DNA of 64,000 nucleotides from NCBI RefSeq assembly GCF_019351435.1, contig NZ_JAHWYN010000007.1:62001-126000 (forward strand), in the 5' to 3' direction. Below the pieces are notes generated by a model. It did no database searches and was not told the DNA's origin. It saw only the letters and a list, made by a program, of their open reading frames with translations. Origin of the DNA: Flavobacterium taihuense. Lineage in GTDB: Bacteria > Bacteroidota > Bacteroidia > Flavobacteriales > Flavobacteriaceae. Position numbers and translations under genes: made by a program. Shown here piece after piece: positions 17,866 to 27,258 of the stretch (positions within the stretch are counted from its first letter, which is position 1; every line of letters begins with the position of its first letter).

Positions 17866-19047
17866 GTGAATCCTGATTTCATAAAATACCAAGCTCAAAC
17901 TTCACCTTATCCATTAGGCATGGAAGTTTCTCACGCTATTGGTTCTTATATTTTTGACACCAATAACAAAAAATATTTAGACTTTGTGGCAGGAGTTTCG
18001 GCCTGTACGCTAGGACACCAAAACAAGAGAGTTAATGATGCTATAAAGGATCAGTTAGATAAATATTCACATGTTATGGTTTATGGTGAATATTCTCAAA
18101 GCCCAGCGGTTGAATATTGCAAATTAATGGCTTCACTCCTTCCCGCCCCTTTAGACAAAACATATTTAGTCAATTCAGGAACAGAAGGTATAGAAGGTGC
18201 TTTAAAACTAGCAAAAAGAACTACCGGAAGAAGTCAGTTGATTTCGTGTCACAACGCCTATCATGGCAACACAATGGGATCGATGAGCGTTATGGGATTT
18301 GAAGAACGCAAACAAGCTTTTCGTCCATTGCTTCCAGATGTCGATTTTATAACTTTCAACAACGAAACTGATTTACAAAAAATCACCACCAGAACAGCTG
18401 GAATCATACTCGAAACAATACAAGGAGGAGCTGGTTTTATTGAGCCACATAATGATTTCCTTAAAAAAGTTAGAGCAAGATGCACCGAAGTAGGTGCAAT
18501 GATGATACTTGACGAAATCCAACCGGGATTTGGAAGAACAGGAAAACTGTTCGGATTTCAAAACTATGATGTTGTACCGGACATCGTTGTTATGGGAAAA
18601 GGAATGGGTGGAGGAATGCCTGTAGGTGCTTTCACAGCTTCATCGGCAATGATGGATTTACTGACTGAAAATCCAAAATTAGGTCATATCACCACTTTTG
18701 GAGGTCACCCTGTCATTGCGTCAGCTTGTTTGGCGACTTTGAAAGAATTAACTGAAACCAATATCATGACAGAAGCTTTAGAGAAAGAAAAACTCTTTAG
18801 ATCGCTTTTGGTACATCCTTTGATACAAGAAGTAAGAGGAAAAGGATTGATGCTTGCTGCCATGACAGCGAGTGCTGACATCACAAATGAAGTGATTCTA
18901 AAATGTCAAGACAGAGGTTTAATTTTATTTTGGTTGCTTTTTGAAGGATGCGCGATTAGAATAACACCTCCTCTTACAATTTCAGAAGAGGAAATCAGAG
19001 AAGGCTGTGCCATAATTCTTGAAGTAATGAACGAGATGATGATTTAA
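17866..19047 (+). CDS. Class III PLP-dependent aminotransferase
   Basis: Aspartate aminotransferase superfamily fold type I, same class as acetylornithine and GABA transaminases. Supporting elements: VNSGTEGIEGALKLAKR, the ILDEIQPGFGRTG region and VVMGKGMGGGMPVGAF with the PLP lysine. The start is GTG (17866), with no in-frame ATG nearby. No arginine or lysine pathway genes adjoin, so the substrate is open. 393 residues, normal. Confidence 0.88.
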   Translation: MNPDFIKYQAQTSPYPLGMEVSHAIGSYIFDTNNKKYLDFVAGVSACTLGHQNKRVNDAIKDQLDKYSHVMVYGEYSQSPAVEYCKLMASLLPAPLDKTYLVNSGTEGIEGALKLAKRTTGRSQLISCHNAYHGNTMGSMSVMGFEERKQAFRPLLPDVDFITFNNETDLQKITTRTAGIILETIQGGAGFIEPHNDFLKKVRARCTEVGAMMILDEIQPGFGRTGKLFGFQNYDVVPDIVVMGKGMGGGMPVGAFTASSAMMDLLTENPKLGHITTFGGHPVIASACLATLKELTETNIMTEALEKEKLFRSLLVHPLIQEVRGKGLMLAAMTASADITNEVILKCQDRGLILFWLLFEGCAIRITPPLTISEEEIREGCAIILEVMNEMMI

Positions 19048-19250
19048 GATTTCAGGTTGCAGAATGCAGAATTAAGATTTTTAGAAAACAGAACAAAGAA
19101 AATCGATTTTTGACATTGTAATTGATTTTTGATATTGCCATTTTCATTGAAAAAACTGTTAATTAAATTGTTCACAACAAATAGAATTCTTCCTCATATC
19201 AACAATACGTTTTCCTAATTTTATTTTAGGATAATTTAAAAACACACAGT

Positions 19251-20648
19251 ATGCAATTAAGCAACGAAGAAGAAGATTATAACTTATCCCTATCCAAATT
19301 TGAGTCCATGTTGAAAACCAACAAAGTACTCTTTTTTGACTCCGAAGAATTTGAAGAAATCATTCTTCATTATCTCGATATGGGCAAGTCCGCATTGGCC
19401 AAAAAAGCTTTAAAACTTGCTCTGGAACAACACCCAAGATCCAGTGGGCTAAAATTAGTTCAAGTAGAAATGCTTATTTATGACGATAAACTCGAAATAG
19501 CCGAAAAGCTATTGAATGAGCTTTATGCCATTGAACCCACAAACGAAGAGATTTACATTCAAAAAGCCAATATTTGTTCCAAAAGGGATCAGCATGAAAA
19601 AGCAGTAGAAATGCTTAAGATTGCTTTAGACTACACTGATGACTATGCCGATGTTTATAACTTAATCGGTATGGAATATCTTTTTATGGATAATCTAGAG
19701 TTGGCTAAAGAAAGTTTTATCAAATGTCTTGAAGAAGATTTTGAAGATCAATCAGCGCTATACAATGTGGTTTATTGCTTTGAATTTTTGGATCAAAACC
19801 AAGAAGCCATAGCATATATAAACAAATACATTGACAAAAACCCTTATAGCGAGATAGCTTGGCATCAATTGGGACGTTTGTACTATGGTGTAAAAGAATA
19901 TGAAAACGCCATACGTGCTTTTGATTATGCAACTCTTATAGACGATGAATTTCTTGGTGCTTTTATGGAAAAAGCAAAAGCATTGGAACGACTAAAAAAG
20001 TATGACCTTGCCATTGAAAGTTACAATCGAACAATCGAATTGGATGATGCAACATCCTATGCCTTGCTTCGAATAGGAAAATGTTATGAAAAATTAGGCA
20101 ACAAAGTTTTAGCCCTTAAATATTTCAACAAAACGGTACACGAAGATCCACTTTTAGATAAAGGCTGGATTGCGATAACCGATTTTTATGTACGTCAAAA
20201 AAACTTCCAAAAAGCATTGTTTTTCGTCAATAAAGCTTTGGCTATCGACAACCAAAATAAATTATACTGGAAACGATTTGCAGCCATCAACAAACAAATG
20301 AACTTGTTTGAAGAGGCAGAATTTGGATATAGAAAAGCAGTAGAATTTGGCGATTACCAACTCGACACCTGGTTATTTTGGGTTGACATTTTGCAGTTTT
20401 TAGGCGAATTCGAAAGTGCAATCCAAACATTATTACAAGCATCTGAGTACTTCCCAGAAGAAAACGAAGTAGAATATCGATTAGCAGGATTGTATTTTAT
20501 GCTTTCAGACAATATCAAAGCAAAATTCCATTTGAGTAACGCTTTACGTTTGAATTATGACAACTACATCCTATTGGAAGATTTATTCCCAGTTGTTTGG
20601 GCAAAAAAAACAGTACGAAATTATATTGACAAACATAAAAAACAATAA
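19251..20648 (+). CDS. Tetratricopeptide-repeat protein
   Basis: 465 residues of repeated 34-residue helix pairs, e.g. ADVYNLIGMEYLFMDNLELAKESFIKCLEED and SEIAWHQLGRLYYGVKEYENAIRAFDYA. About ten TPR-like units cover the protein. No signal peptide or membrane segment, so a cytosolic scaffold. The stop overlaps the aroE start by one base (TAATG), indicating coupling, but a link to shikimate metabolism is not evident. Confidence 0.88.
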   Translation: MQLSNEEEDYNLSLSKFESMLKTNKVLFFDSEEFEEIILHYLDMGKSALAKKALKLALEQHPRSSGLKLVQVEMLIYDDKLEIAEKLLNELYAIEPTNEEIYIQKANICSKRDQHEKAVEMLKIALDYTDDYADVYNLIGMEYLFMDNLELAKESFIKCLEEDFEDQSALYNVVYCFEFLDQNQEAIAYINKYIDKNPYSEIAWHQLGRLYYGVKEYENAIRAFDYATLIDDEFLGAFMEKAKALERLKKYDLAIESYNRTIELDDATSYALLRIGKCYEKLGNKVLALKYFNKTVHEDPLLDKGWIAITDFYVRQKNFQKALFFVNKALAIDNQNKLYWKRFAAINKQMNLFEEAEFGYRKAVEFGDYQLDTWLFWVDILQFLGEFESAIQTLLQASEYFPEENEVEYRLAGLYFMLSDNIKAKFHLSNALRLNYDNYILLEDLFPVVWAKKTVRNYIDKHKKQ

Positions 20649-21397
20649 TGATTGAAGTTTTAAGAAAACGTTTTGGTTTATTAGGTCGCAATATCAACTA
20701 TTCTTTTTCAAAAGGATACTTCACAGAAAAGTTCGGCAAAGAACATTTTGAAGGCTGCACTTATGAAAATTTCGATATTCCAGAAATTAATTATTTTACT
20801 GAATTAAGAAAAAACAATACCGATCTTAATGGATTAAACGTTACTATTCCTTATAAAGAGGCCATATTGCCGTTTTTGGATAAATTATCCAAAAACGCAA
20901 CCGAAATCGGAGCAGTGAATACTATAAAATTCACCAAAAAAGGAAGACTAAAAGGCTATAACACAGATTATTATGGATTCAAAAAATCACTAGAACCATT
21001 GTTACAAACTCATCATAAAAAAGCTTTAATACTAGGGACTGGAGGTGCCTCCAAAGGTGTTGCTTTTGCATTGGATCAATTGGACATCACTTACACTTTC
21101 GTGTCTCGCGAAGCCAAACAAAATTGTATTGATTACAGTCGTATCAATGCCACAACATTTGACAACTACCAAATCATAATCAATTGTACTCCAGTTGGAA
21201 CAAGCCCGAATGTCGATTTATTCCCGCTTATTCCTTATGAATTCTTTACAGAGAAACACATCGCCTACGATTTGATTTACAATCCCGCCGAAACCCAATT
21301 TCTTAGTAAAGCCAAAGCACATGGCGCTCAAATTAAAAATGGCTTGGACATGCTTATTTTTCAAGCAGAGAAAGCCTGGAAGATTTGGAATAAATAA
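20648..21397 (+). CDS. aroE: Shikimate dehydrogenase
   Basis: Reduces 3-dehydroshikimate to shikimate with NADPH in aromatic amino acid synthesis. Motifs: GLLGRNINYSFSKGYF for the shikimate pocket (usual GxPIxHSxSP changed), LNGLNVTIPYKEAILPFLD with the catalytic Lys, GAVNTIKF, the NADP loop ALILGTGGASKGVAFAL and GLDMLIFQAEKAW at the end. 249 residues, slightly short of the usual ~270. Confidence 0.93.
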   Translation: MIEVLRKRFGLLGRNINYSFSKGYFTEKFGKEHFEGCTYENFDIPEINYFTELRKNNTDLNGLNVTIPYKEAILPFLDKLSKNATEIGAVNTIKFTKKGRLKGYNTDYYGFKKSLEPLLQTHHKKALILGTGGASKGVAFALDQLDITYTFVSREAKQNCIDYSRINATTFDNYQIIINCTPVGTSPNVDLFPLIPYEFFTEKHIAYDLIYNPAETQFLSKAKAHGAQIKNGLDMLIFQAEKAWKIWNK

Positions 21398-21457
21398 AAA
21401 AGTTACTTCTAATATTACTTTTACAATAGTATCAACTCTTCGATTATAAAAATACTG

Positions 21458-21492
21458 AACCCTCAAAATGGATTATCCTTTGAGGGTTTTCT
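21458..21492 (+). terminator. Intrinsic terminator after aroE
   Basis: AACCCTCAAA (21458-21467) pairs with TTTGAGGGTT (21479-21488), followed by a short T tail. Confidence 0.88.
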
Positions 21493-21619
21493 ATTTAATG
21501 TTCTGTGATAAAAAAGCAACAATAAAATAAAAAAACAAGTCAGCAAACTAGAAAGAATTCAAATTACATTATTTAAGTAAGATTTATCTACTAAATTCAA
21601 TTATAAACAAAAGTTTTAT

Positions 21620-21650
21620 TTTGTATTTTGACGCGCCTTTAGTATCTTTC
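21620..21650 (+). promoter_or_regulatory. Promoter of the DUF349 gene
   Basis: TTTG (21620-21623), 19 bases, TATCTTTC (21643-21650). The -7 box differs from consensus at its last base. Leader about 30 bases. Confidence 0.6.
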
Positions 21651-21685
21651 GCATTCAAAAAATAAAAACCTTATACATTTACAAA

Positions 21686-23698
21686 ATGTTAGAAGAAAAG
21701 AACGATAACCTGTCTCTAAAAGAAACTGAGATAGATGGAAAAGCAGCCAATGAATTGCAAGAAACAATTCAATCAGAAGCGTCTGTAGTAACAGAAAGTG
21801 AAATCAGTGATGCTGTAGCAGAAGAAAATATGGTAAACCCCGTTTCTGAAACAGTAATTTCGAATGAAAACGAAACAGACGAAAAGCAAAACGTGATAGA
21901 TGCCATAGCTGAAACAAATGCTGAAGAAAGTGAAGATGAAACGCTAAAAGAACGTCATGATATTCCAATGCTCGATTATGATGCATTACCAATGGAAACA
22001 CTTGTAAGTGAATTGAAAAATTTGGTTACAAATGAAAAAGTAATGTCAATTAAAGAGCATGTTGAAGAAATTCGAAAAGCATTTTTAGCCAAATACAATC
22101 ACCTCATAGAAGAAAAAAGGGAAGAATTCAATCAGGAAAATCAAGATCCTAACGAAGAATTCCAATATCATTCTCCACTAAAATTAAAATTCGATCAATA
22201 TTACACAATCTATAAAGACAATAAAAACGTACACTTTAAGAGTTTACAAACCAATTTGAAATCTAATTTGGAAGTTAGATTGGCTATTGTAGAAGAACTA
22301 AAAGAATTAATCAATCCACAAGCAAACATCAAAGACACTTTAAATCATTTTAATGAATTAAGAGAAAGATGGAAAAATGCAGGCGCAATTCCGAAGGATA
22401 AATACAATCACGTTTGGAATAATTATCATTTTCACGTAGAAAATTTTTATGATTATTTGCACTTAGACAGAGAAGCAAGAGATATTGATTTCAAATACAA
22501 TCTAGAGCAAAAGCTAAAAATCATTGCACGTGTTCAAGAATTACTTAAAGAAGCAGATATCAACAAAGCTTTCAGAGAACTTCAAGATTTGCACAGAATT
22601 TGGAAAGAGGATATCGGTCCAGTTTCAAGAGAACATCGCGATGAGATTTGGAACCAATTTAGTGAACTAACAAAAAAAATGCATGATAAGCGTGAAGTAT
22701 TGTTCGAAAACTTAAGAGGAACCGAGCTTGAAAACTTAGAAAAGAAAAAAGAAATTATTGCCAAAATTGAAGTTTTAGCTACTGAAAAAGTGAATGCACA
22801 TTCGCAATGGCTAGCCCAAATTGAAAAAGTAGAAGCTTTACGTTCAGAATTTTTCTCAGCAGGAAAAGTTCCCGCTGATGTTAACGAAGCTACTTGGGCG
22901 GCTTTCAAAACAGCCGTTAGAAATTTCAACAGCTTTAAAAATTCTTTTTACAAAGACATTAAAAAAGATCAAAACGACAACCTGAACAAAAAAATTGCTT
23001 TGGTAAAGAAAGCCAAAGAACTTCAGGAAAGTGTTGATTTTGCTAGCACAACTCCTATCATGAAGCAAATTCAGGAAGAGTGGAAAAAAATTGGTCACGT
23101 TCCAAGAAAATACTCTGATAAAATTTGGAACGAATTTAGAGAAGCTTGCAATCACTATTTTGATAAATTGAAAGAGCACAAAAGTGTCGAAAATGTTGAC
23201 GAAGTAGAAGCTTTTGACAAGAAGAAAGCCTATTTAGAAACGTTGAGAGAATTCCAATTGACTGGAGATCACAAAACTGATTTAGACGCAATTAAATTGC
23301 ATATTGAAACTTGGAAAAACTTCGGTAAAGTTCCTTTCCCTAGAAGACATATCGAAGGTAAATTCAATAAAATTCTAGATGCTTTATTTGAAAAATTAAG
23401 CTTAAGCAAAAAAGATACCGAAATGATGCGTTTTTCTAACAGAATGGATCATTTATCTGAAAGCAACGACACAAGAAAACTCGATAATGAGAAGATTTTC
23501 TTGATGCGTAAAATTGAAGAAGTACAAAATGAAATTTTCCAATTGGAAAATAACATTCAGTTTTTTACCAACACCAAAAATGCTAAAAAAGAAAATTCAA
23601 TAGTATTAGAAGTTCGCAAAAATATCGCTATCCATAAAGAGAGCCTAGATGTTTGGAAAGAAAAACTAAAGCAACTGAGAAGTTTGAATCAAGAATAA
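21686..23698 (+). CDS. DUF349 repeat protein
   Basis: 670 residues. The first ~110 are acidic and low-complexity. The rest is helical with about five DUF349 repeats of ~70 residues, each with a RW/IW...G.IP/GPV...IW..F core (e.g. RERWKNAGAIPKDKYNHVWNNY, HRIWKEDIGPVSREHRDEIWNQF, QEEWKKIGHVPRKYSDKIWNEF). A coiled coil ends the protein. The function of DUF349 proteins is not established. Cytosolic, monocistronic, with its own promoter and terminator. Confidence 0.9.
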   Translation: MLEEKNDNLSLKETEIDGKAANELQETIQSEASVVTESEISDAVAEENMVNPVSETVISNENETDEKQNVIDAIAETNAEESEDETLKERHDIPMLDYDALPMETLVSELKNLVTNEKVMSIKEHVEEIRKAFLAKYNHLIEEKREEFNQENQDPNEEFQYHSPLKLKFDQYYTIYKDNKNVHFKSLQTNLKSNLEVRLAIVEELKELINPQANIKDTLNHFNELRERWKNAGAIPKDKYNHVWNNYHFHVENFYDYLHLDREARDIDFKYNLEQKLKIIARVQELLKEADINKAFRELQDLHRIWKEDIGPVSREHRDEIWNQFSELTKKMHDKREVLFENLRGTELENLEKKKEIIAKIEVLATEKVNAHSQWLAQIEKVEALRSEFFSAGKVPADVNEATWAAFKTAVRNFNSFKNSFYKDIKKDQNDNLNKKIALVKKAKELQESVDFASTTPIMKQIQEEWKKIGHVPRKYSDKIWNEFREACNHYFDKLKEHKSVENVDEVEAFDKKKAYLETLREFQLTGDHKTDLDAIKLHIETWKNFGKVPFPRRHIEGKFNKILDALFEKLSLSKKDTEMMRFSNRMDHLSESNDTRKLDNEKIFLMRKIEEVQNEIFQLENNIQFFTNTKNAKKENSIVLEVRKNIAIHKESLDVWKEKLKQLRSLNQE

Positions 23699-23721
23699 AA
23701 ATTCATTTTCTCTATCCATAT

Positions 23722-23753
23722 AAGCCTCAATCGTAAAAGTTTGAGGCTTTTTT
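23722..23753 (+). terminator. Intrinsic terminator after the DUF349 gene
   Basis: AAGCCTCAA (23722-23730) pairs with TTGAGGCTT (23741-23749), followed by a T-run. Confidence 0.9.
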
Positions 23754-23822
23754 ATTATACTAAAAGTCCTAATTTTAACTTTCATTTACCATAATAAACT
23801 CGTAAATCTATTTCCTATTTTC

Positions 23823-23830
23823 TAAATTTG
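23823..23830 (+). promoter_or_regulatory. -7 promoter box of the 115-residue lipoprotein gene
   Basis: TAAATTTG, perfect match, four bases before the ATG at 23835, so a leaderless mRNA is likely. This spacing supports the small frame being a real gene. No -33 TTG seen. Confidence 0.55.
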
Positions 23831-23834
23831 GAAC

Positions 23835-24182
23835 ATGAAAAGTTTTTGGAAATTTATCGTATTTACTGGCCTATTTATCCAGTTCAGTTTTGCCTGTAGC
23901 GCAAATCACGATGCTACGATTTCATTTCAAAAAGAAAGTGATACTACATTCAGTAAAGAAAGCTTAAGTGTTTCCCATTTCGTTCAACCCAGTATAGATC
24001 GGGGAACTCCAGACCAAAAAAACAATACTCGAATTCCTGTCTACATAAATGACAGCTATACTTTACTTTCTTTATTTTCTAGTTATAGAGAAAATAATCT
24101 CAAAATAGTTTTATCAGACCAAGACATCGACAGATGTGCGAAAGTATCGATATTACTTTTTCCTTTCCATTATTTTTGGTGA
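23835..24182 (+). CDS. Small putative lipoprotein, unknown function
   Basis: Not recognised. 115 residues: a hydrophobic N-terminus ending in FSFAC-S, a plausible lipobox with Cys at residue 21. A polar, Ser/Asp-rich region follows, then a hydrophobic C-terminal tail (ILLFPFHYFW). Evidence that it is real: signal sequence, a perfect -7 box at leaderless spacing, and its position between two terminators' neighbours on the same strand. It could still be a decayed or spurious frame. Confidence 0.55.
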   Translation: MKSFWKFIVFTGLFIQFSFACSANHDATISFQKESDTTFSKESLSVSHFVQPSIDRGTPDQKNNTRIPVYINDSYTLLSLFSSYRENNLKIVLSDQDIDRCAKVSILLFPFHYFW

Positions 24183-24294
24183 TTTAATATCCTGATTCCG
24201 TTTAAAAAAAAGTTAAAAACAACTTTTAACTCCTTCTTGATTCCATTTGAACCAAGAAAGCAAATCATTATATCTAATTACTAAAAATAAAAAA

Positions 24295-24765
24295 ATGGAC
24301 ACATCCGTAACCATAATAGGTCTTATCCTTACAATCTTAATAGGCATTCCCTTGACTTTAGTATTCCGTTCAAACATAATGAACAGAACAAAAATAAAAG
24401 AGTTAAAGAACCAATACAGTCAAAACAATCATTACAATTTTGAATTAAGTGAAAATCAAAACAAGAAAATTATCTCAATTGACAAAAAAAATAAAGGCTT
24501 TTTATTTATTGATTTTAGCTACAAAAAGGAGACTACCTATTTTGTCGATTTAAAAAATATTCTTTTATGCAATCTATTAGTAACCACTATGAGTAAATTA
24601 GGTACTATCTCAAAAGTCGAAATAGAACTGGTACATAAAGACACCATGAAAAAAGAAATGATTCCAATATACAATATTGACAATCATTTTCTCGACTTTA
24701 ATTGTTTGTATGAGGACCATAAATTGGCTGAAAAATGGGTCTCTTTAATTAATGATTGTCTCTAA
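24295..24765 (+). CDS. Membrane-anchored protein of unknown function
   Basis: Not recognised. From the ATG at 24295: 156 residues with one N-terminal membrane helix (about residues 5-25, IIGLILTILIGIPLTLVF), then a soluble basic domain with predicted strands, probably cytoplasmic. A longer frame from TTG 24247 adds 16 polar residues before the helix and is less likely. It is followed by a strong hairpin. No neighbour suggests a role. Confidence 0.65.
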   Translation: MDTSVTIIGLILTILIGIPLTLVFRSNIMNRTKIKELKNQYSQNNHYNFELSENQNKKIISIDKKNKGFLFIDFSYKKETTYFVDLKNILLCNLLVTTMSKLGTISKVEIELVHKDTMKKEMIPIYNIDNHFLDFNCLYEDHKLAEKWVSLINDCL

Positions 24766-24776
24766 TAATAACTTTA

Positions 24777-24802
24777 CAAAGAGGTCCGAAAGAACCTCTT
24801 TG
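24777..24802 (+). terminator. Hairpin terminator
   Basis: CAAAGAGGT (24777-24785) pairs perfectly with ACCTCTTTG (24794-24802). The tail is only moderately T-rich. Confidence 0.75.
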
Positions 24803-24825
24803 GTTGTATATAGCTATTATCTAAC

Positions 24826-24869
24826 ATGATAAATATCATTTTAAATCGTAAAAAGTCGCACTAATTTTG
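24826..24869 (+). promoter_or_regulatory. hemN promoter with Fnr-like box
   Basis: Perfect palindrome ATGAT-aaat-ATCAT (24826-24839) followed by a perfect -7 box TAATTTTG (24862-24869). The palindrome's centre is 29.5 bases before the first base of the -7 box, i.e. near -41 from the expected start site. No TTTG -33 box is present, as expected for an activator-dependent promoter. Compare the ccoS and ccoI promoters. Confidence 0.7.
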
Positions 24870-24891
24870 ACTTATATATAAAATGTATATC

Positions 24892-26256
24892 ATGAAAACC
24901 TCACTGATTCAAAAATACAATGTTCCTGGACCACGTTATACTAGTTATCCTACGGTTCCTTATTGGGATGAGTCAGGATTTACTAATGAAATTTGGATGC
25001 AAACGCTAAAAAAATCATTCCAAGAAAGTAACGATATAGAAGGTATTAGCTTGTATATTCATTTACCTTTTTGTGAAAGTTTATGCACATTTTGCGGTTG
25101 CAATAAACGCATCACCAAAAATCATAATGTTGAAAATCCATATATTGAAGCTGTTTTAAAAGAATGGAAACTTTATTGCAAAATTTTAGGCGATAAACCC
25201 AAAATTAAAGAAATCCATTTGGGAGGAGGAACTCCAACTTTTTTTTCTATAAAAAGTCTGGAAGACTTAATGAATGGAATTTTCACCCTTGCCGAAAAGG
25301 CAGAGGGTTATGAATTTAGTTTTGAAGGGCATCCCAACAATACTACGCACGCCCATTTACAGAAACTATATGATTTGGGTTTTAGAAGAGTGAGTTTTGG
25401 TGTTCAGGATTATTCCGAAAAAGTACAAAAAGCGATTCACAGAATACAGCCTTTCCATAATGTGGCCAAAGTTACATTTTGGGCCAAGGAAATTGGATAT
25501 ACTTCCATAGGCCATGACATTATTTTTGGATTGCCCTTCCAAGAAATTGAAGATATCGTTGATACAATAGAAAAAACAAACTCCTTACAACCCGATCGAT
25601 TGGCTTTCTATAGTTATGCCCATGTGCCATGGATAAAAGGCAACGGACAACGCGGGTTTCATGATGAAGATATTCCAAAAGATGATGCCAAAAGGAAATT
25701 ATATGAAGTTGGAAAAGAATTACTCTTTGAGAATGAGTATTATGAAATCGGAATGGATCATTTTGCATTAAAATCGGACAGTTTATACCACTCCTTTGAG
25801 AACAAAAAATTACATAGAAACTTCATGGGTTATAGCTCCTCAAAAACCCAATTAATGATTGGATTGGGCGTTTCATCCATCAGCGACAGCTGGTACAGTT
25901 TTGCACAGAACGTTAAGAACCTGGAAGATTATTACCAATTATTAGAGTGGGATAAATTACCTGTTTATAGAGGGCATCTATTATCTACTGAAGATTTAAT
26001 CATTAGAAAACACATTTTGAATCTGATGTGTCATTTTGAAACCAGTTGGGAAAATTCGAGCAATTATGTACCAGAAATTCCTGAAATTTTAATTCAACTT
26101 GAGGAAATGAAAAAAGACGGTTTATTAATCATAAATGGCGACAAAATTCAAGTTACAGAAAAAGGAAAACCCTATGTTCGTAATATCTGCATGGCCTTCG
26201 ATTTAAGATTAAAAAGAAAAGCACCTGAGACGGCATTATTTTCAATGACGATTTAA
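24892..26256 (+). CDS. hemN: Oxygen-independent coproporphyrinogen III oxidase
   Basis: Radical SAM enzyme making protoporphyrinogen IX without oxygen, needed for heme synthesis at low O2. Radical SAM cysteines in LPFCESLCTFCGC (CxxxCxxCxC), N-terminal IQKYNVPGPRYTSYPT, and GGGTPTFF. The C-terminal HemN domain is complete. Start at ATG 24892 (454 residues) aligns with the family; ATG 24883 would add three residues. The upstream Fnr-like box fits low-oxygen induction together with the cbb3 genes. Confidence 0.95.
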   Translation: MKTSLIQKYNVPGPRYTSYPTVPYWDESGFTNEIWMQTLKKSFQESNDIEGISLYIHLPFCESLCTFCGCNKRITKNHNVENPYIEAVLKEWKLYCKILGDKPKIKEIHLGGGTPTFFSIKSLEDLMNGIFTLAEKAEGYEFSFEGHPNNTTHAHLQKLYDLGFRRVSFGVQDYSEKVQKAIHRIQPFHNVAKVTFWAKEIGYTSIGHDIIFGLPFQEIEDIVDTIEKTNSLQPDRLAFYSYAHVPWIKGNGQRGFHDEDIPKDDAKRKLYEVGKELLFENEYYEIGMDHFALKSDSLYHSFENKKLHRNFMGYSSSKTQLMIGLGVSSISDSWYSFAQNVKNLEDYYQLLEWDKLPVYRGHLLSTEDLIIRKHILNLMCHFETSWENSSNYVPEIPEILIQLEEMKKDGLLIINGDKIQVTEKGKPYVRNICMAFDLRLKRKAPETALFSMTI

Positions 26257-26315
26257 GAGAAAACTAAGGATATCTTAAAAGAATACATCTTAATTTGATT
26301 CACCTGTTTTTTTAA

Positions 26316-26411
26316 AGCTCTTTTGGGCGTGCCCCTCCGTAAAAACTGCGGGTCGTGCTGTACGTTCCCGCTTTTTTTTGATTCCTTAAAAAAGGAATCG
26401 AAAAAAGAGCT
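26316..26411. repeat. Structured intergenic hairpin element
   Basis: Outer arms AGCTCTTTT (26316-26324) and AAAAGAGCT (26403-26411) close a 96-base element. Inside are a GC-rich half beginning GGGCGTGCCCCTCCG and containing GCGGGTCGTGCTGTACG, and an inner perfect hairpin GATTCCTT/AAGGAATC (26380-26387, 26392-26399). I recall very similar GGGCGTGCCCC...GGGTCGTGCT elements scattered in Bacteroidota genomes. Only one copy was noticed here. Confidence 0.65.
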
Positions 26412-26471
26412 CCACTGCCATCACTCACTCAAAAACAGGAAATTGTTAAACATTCAATATTATTCGAGATA

Positions 26472-26501
26472 CAAAAAAAAGGCCAATTAATGACAATTGG
26501 C
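26472..26501 (-). terminator. Intrinsic terminator overlapping the end of the TauE/SafE-like gene
   Basis: On the minus strand GCCAATT, six bases, AATTGGC, then a run of eight T. The 5' arm encodes part of the last codons (Lys-Ala-Asn-Cys-His-stop), so coding sequence and terminator overlap. Confidence 0.85.
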
Positions 26502-27188
26502 TTTTTCTTGTACAAACAAACTCATATTCGAGGGAGAAACATAAGGAATCCCAAGCCCAAGCCCTCTTAGAATAAATAATACACCTATTACAATCCCAAC
26601 ATAAGGAATTATTTTTTGAATTCTATTTCGAATGCGAACAGTGATAAACGAATTAATATATACCATTAAACTCATCAAAGGCACGGTTCCTAAACCAAAA
26701 AGCAACATATACAGCACTCCAAAACCAGGACTTTGCATAGCAATTGCACCAAACAAAGCCACATAAACCATCCCACAGGGCAAAAAACCATTGAGCAAAC
26801 CAATAATAAAAAGCGATTTAAAACTTTTGTTTTTGAAATGACTACCAAGATTTTGCTTGATCTTTGAAATCCAACCATAAACCGGTTTCGAAAAATTATA
26901 TTGGGCAAAAATCTTTTCGGGAATCAGAATCACCAAAATCATGGCAACCCCAATAAAAATAGAAAGTTGCTGTTGAATTCCTGCCAAAAACAAACCTCTT
27001 CCCAACAATCCAAAAAGCAAACCTATACTCCCATAAGCCGTTAACCGTCCCAAATGATAGGTAATAATTTGAATTGCTTTTTTGGCAGGATTATTTCGCT
27101 CTACAGGCAACATCATAGCAATAGGACCGCACATTCCTATGCAGTGAAAACTACTGATTAAACCAAATAAAAAAGCAGTATAAAGCAT
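26487..27188 (-). CDS. TauE/SafE-like membrane protein of the cco locus
   Basis: 233 residues with six to seven membrane helices. The N-terminal motif SSFHCIGMCGPIAMML and LNGFLPCGMVYVAL are typical of the SafE/DsbD-like transporters found at the end of cbb3 oxidase loci in Bacteroidota, where a role in copper or heme handling is suspected. It is the last gene of the cco cluster. Substrate not established. Confidence 0.85.
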   Translation of the reverse strand: MLYTAFLFGLISSFHCIGMCGPIAMMLPVERNNPAKKAIQIITYHLGRLTAYGSIGLLFGLLGRGLFLAGIQQQLSIFIGVAMILVILIPEKIFAQYNFSKPVYGWISKIKQNLGSHFKNKSFKSLFIIGLLNGFLPCGMVYVALFGAIAMQSPGFGVLYMLLFGLGTVPLMSLMVYINSFITVRIRNRIQKIIPYVGIVIGVLFILRGLGLGIPYVSPSNMSLFVQEKANCH

Positions 27189-27258
27189 TGTGATTTTAGA
27201 TTGCAGATTTTAGAGTGAAACGATTTGAAACTAATTTTTGTTTTCCCTATTTTCTTTT

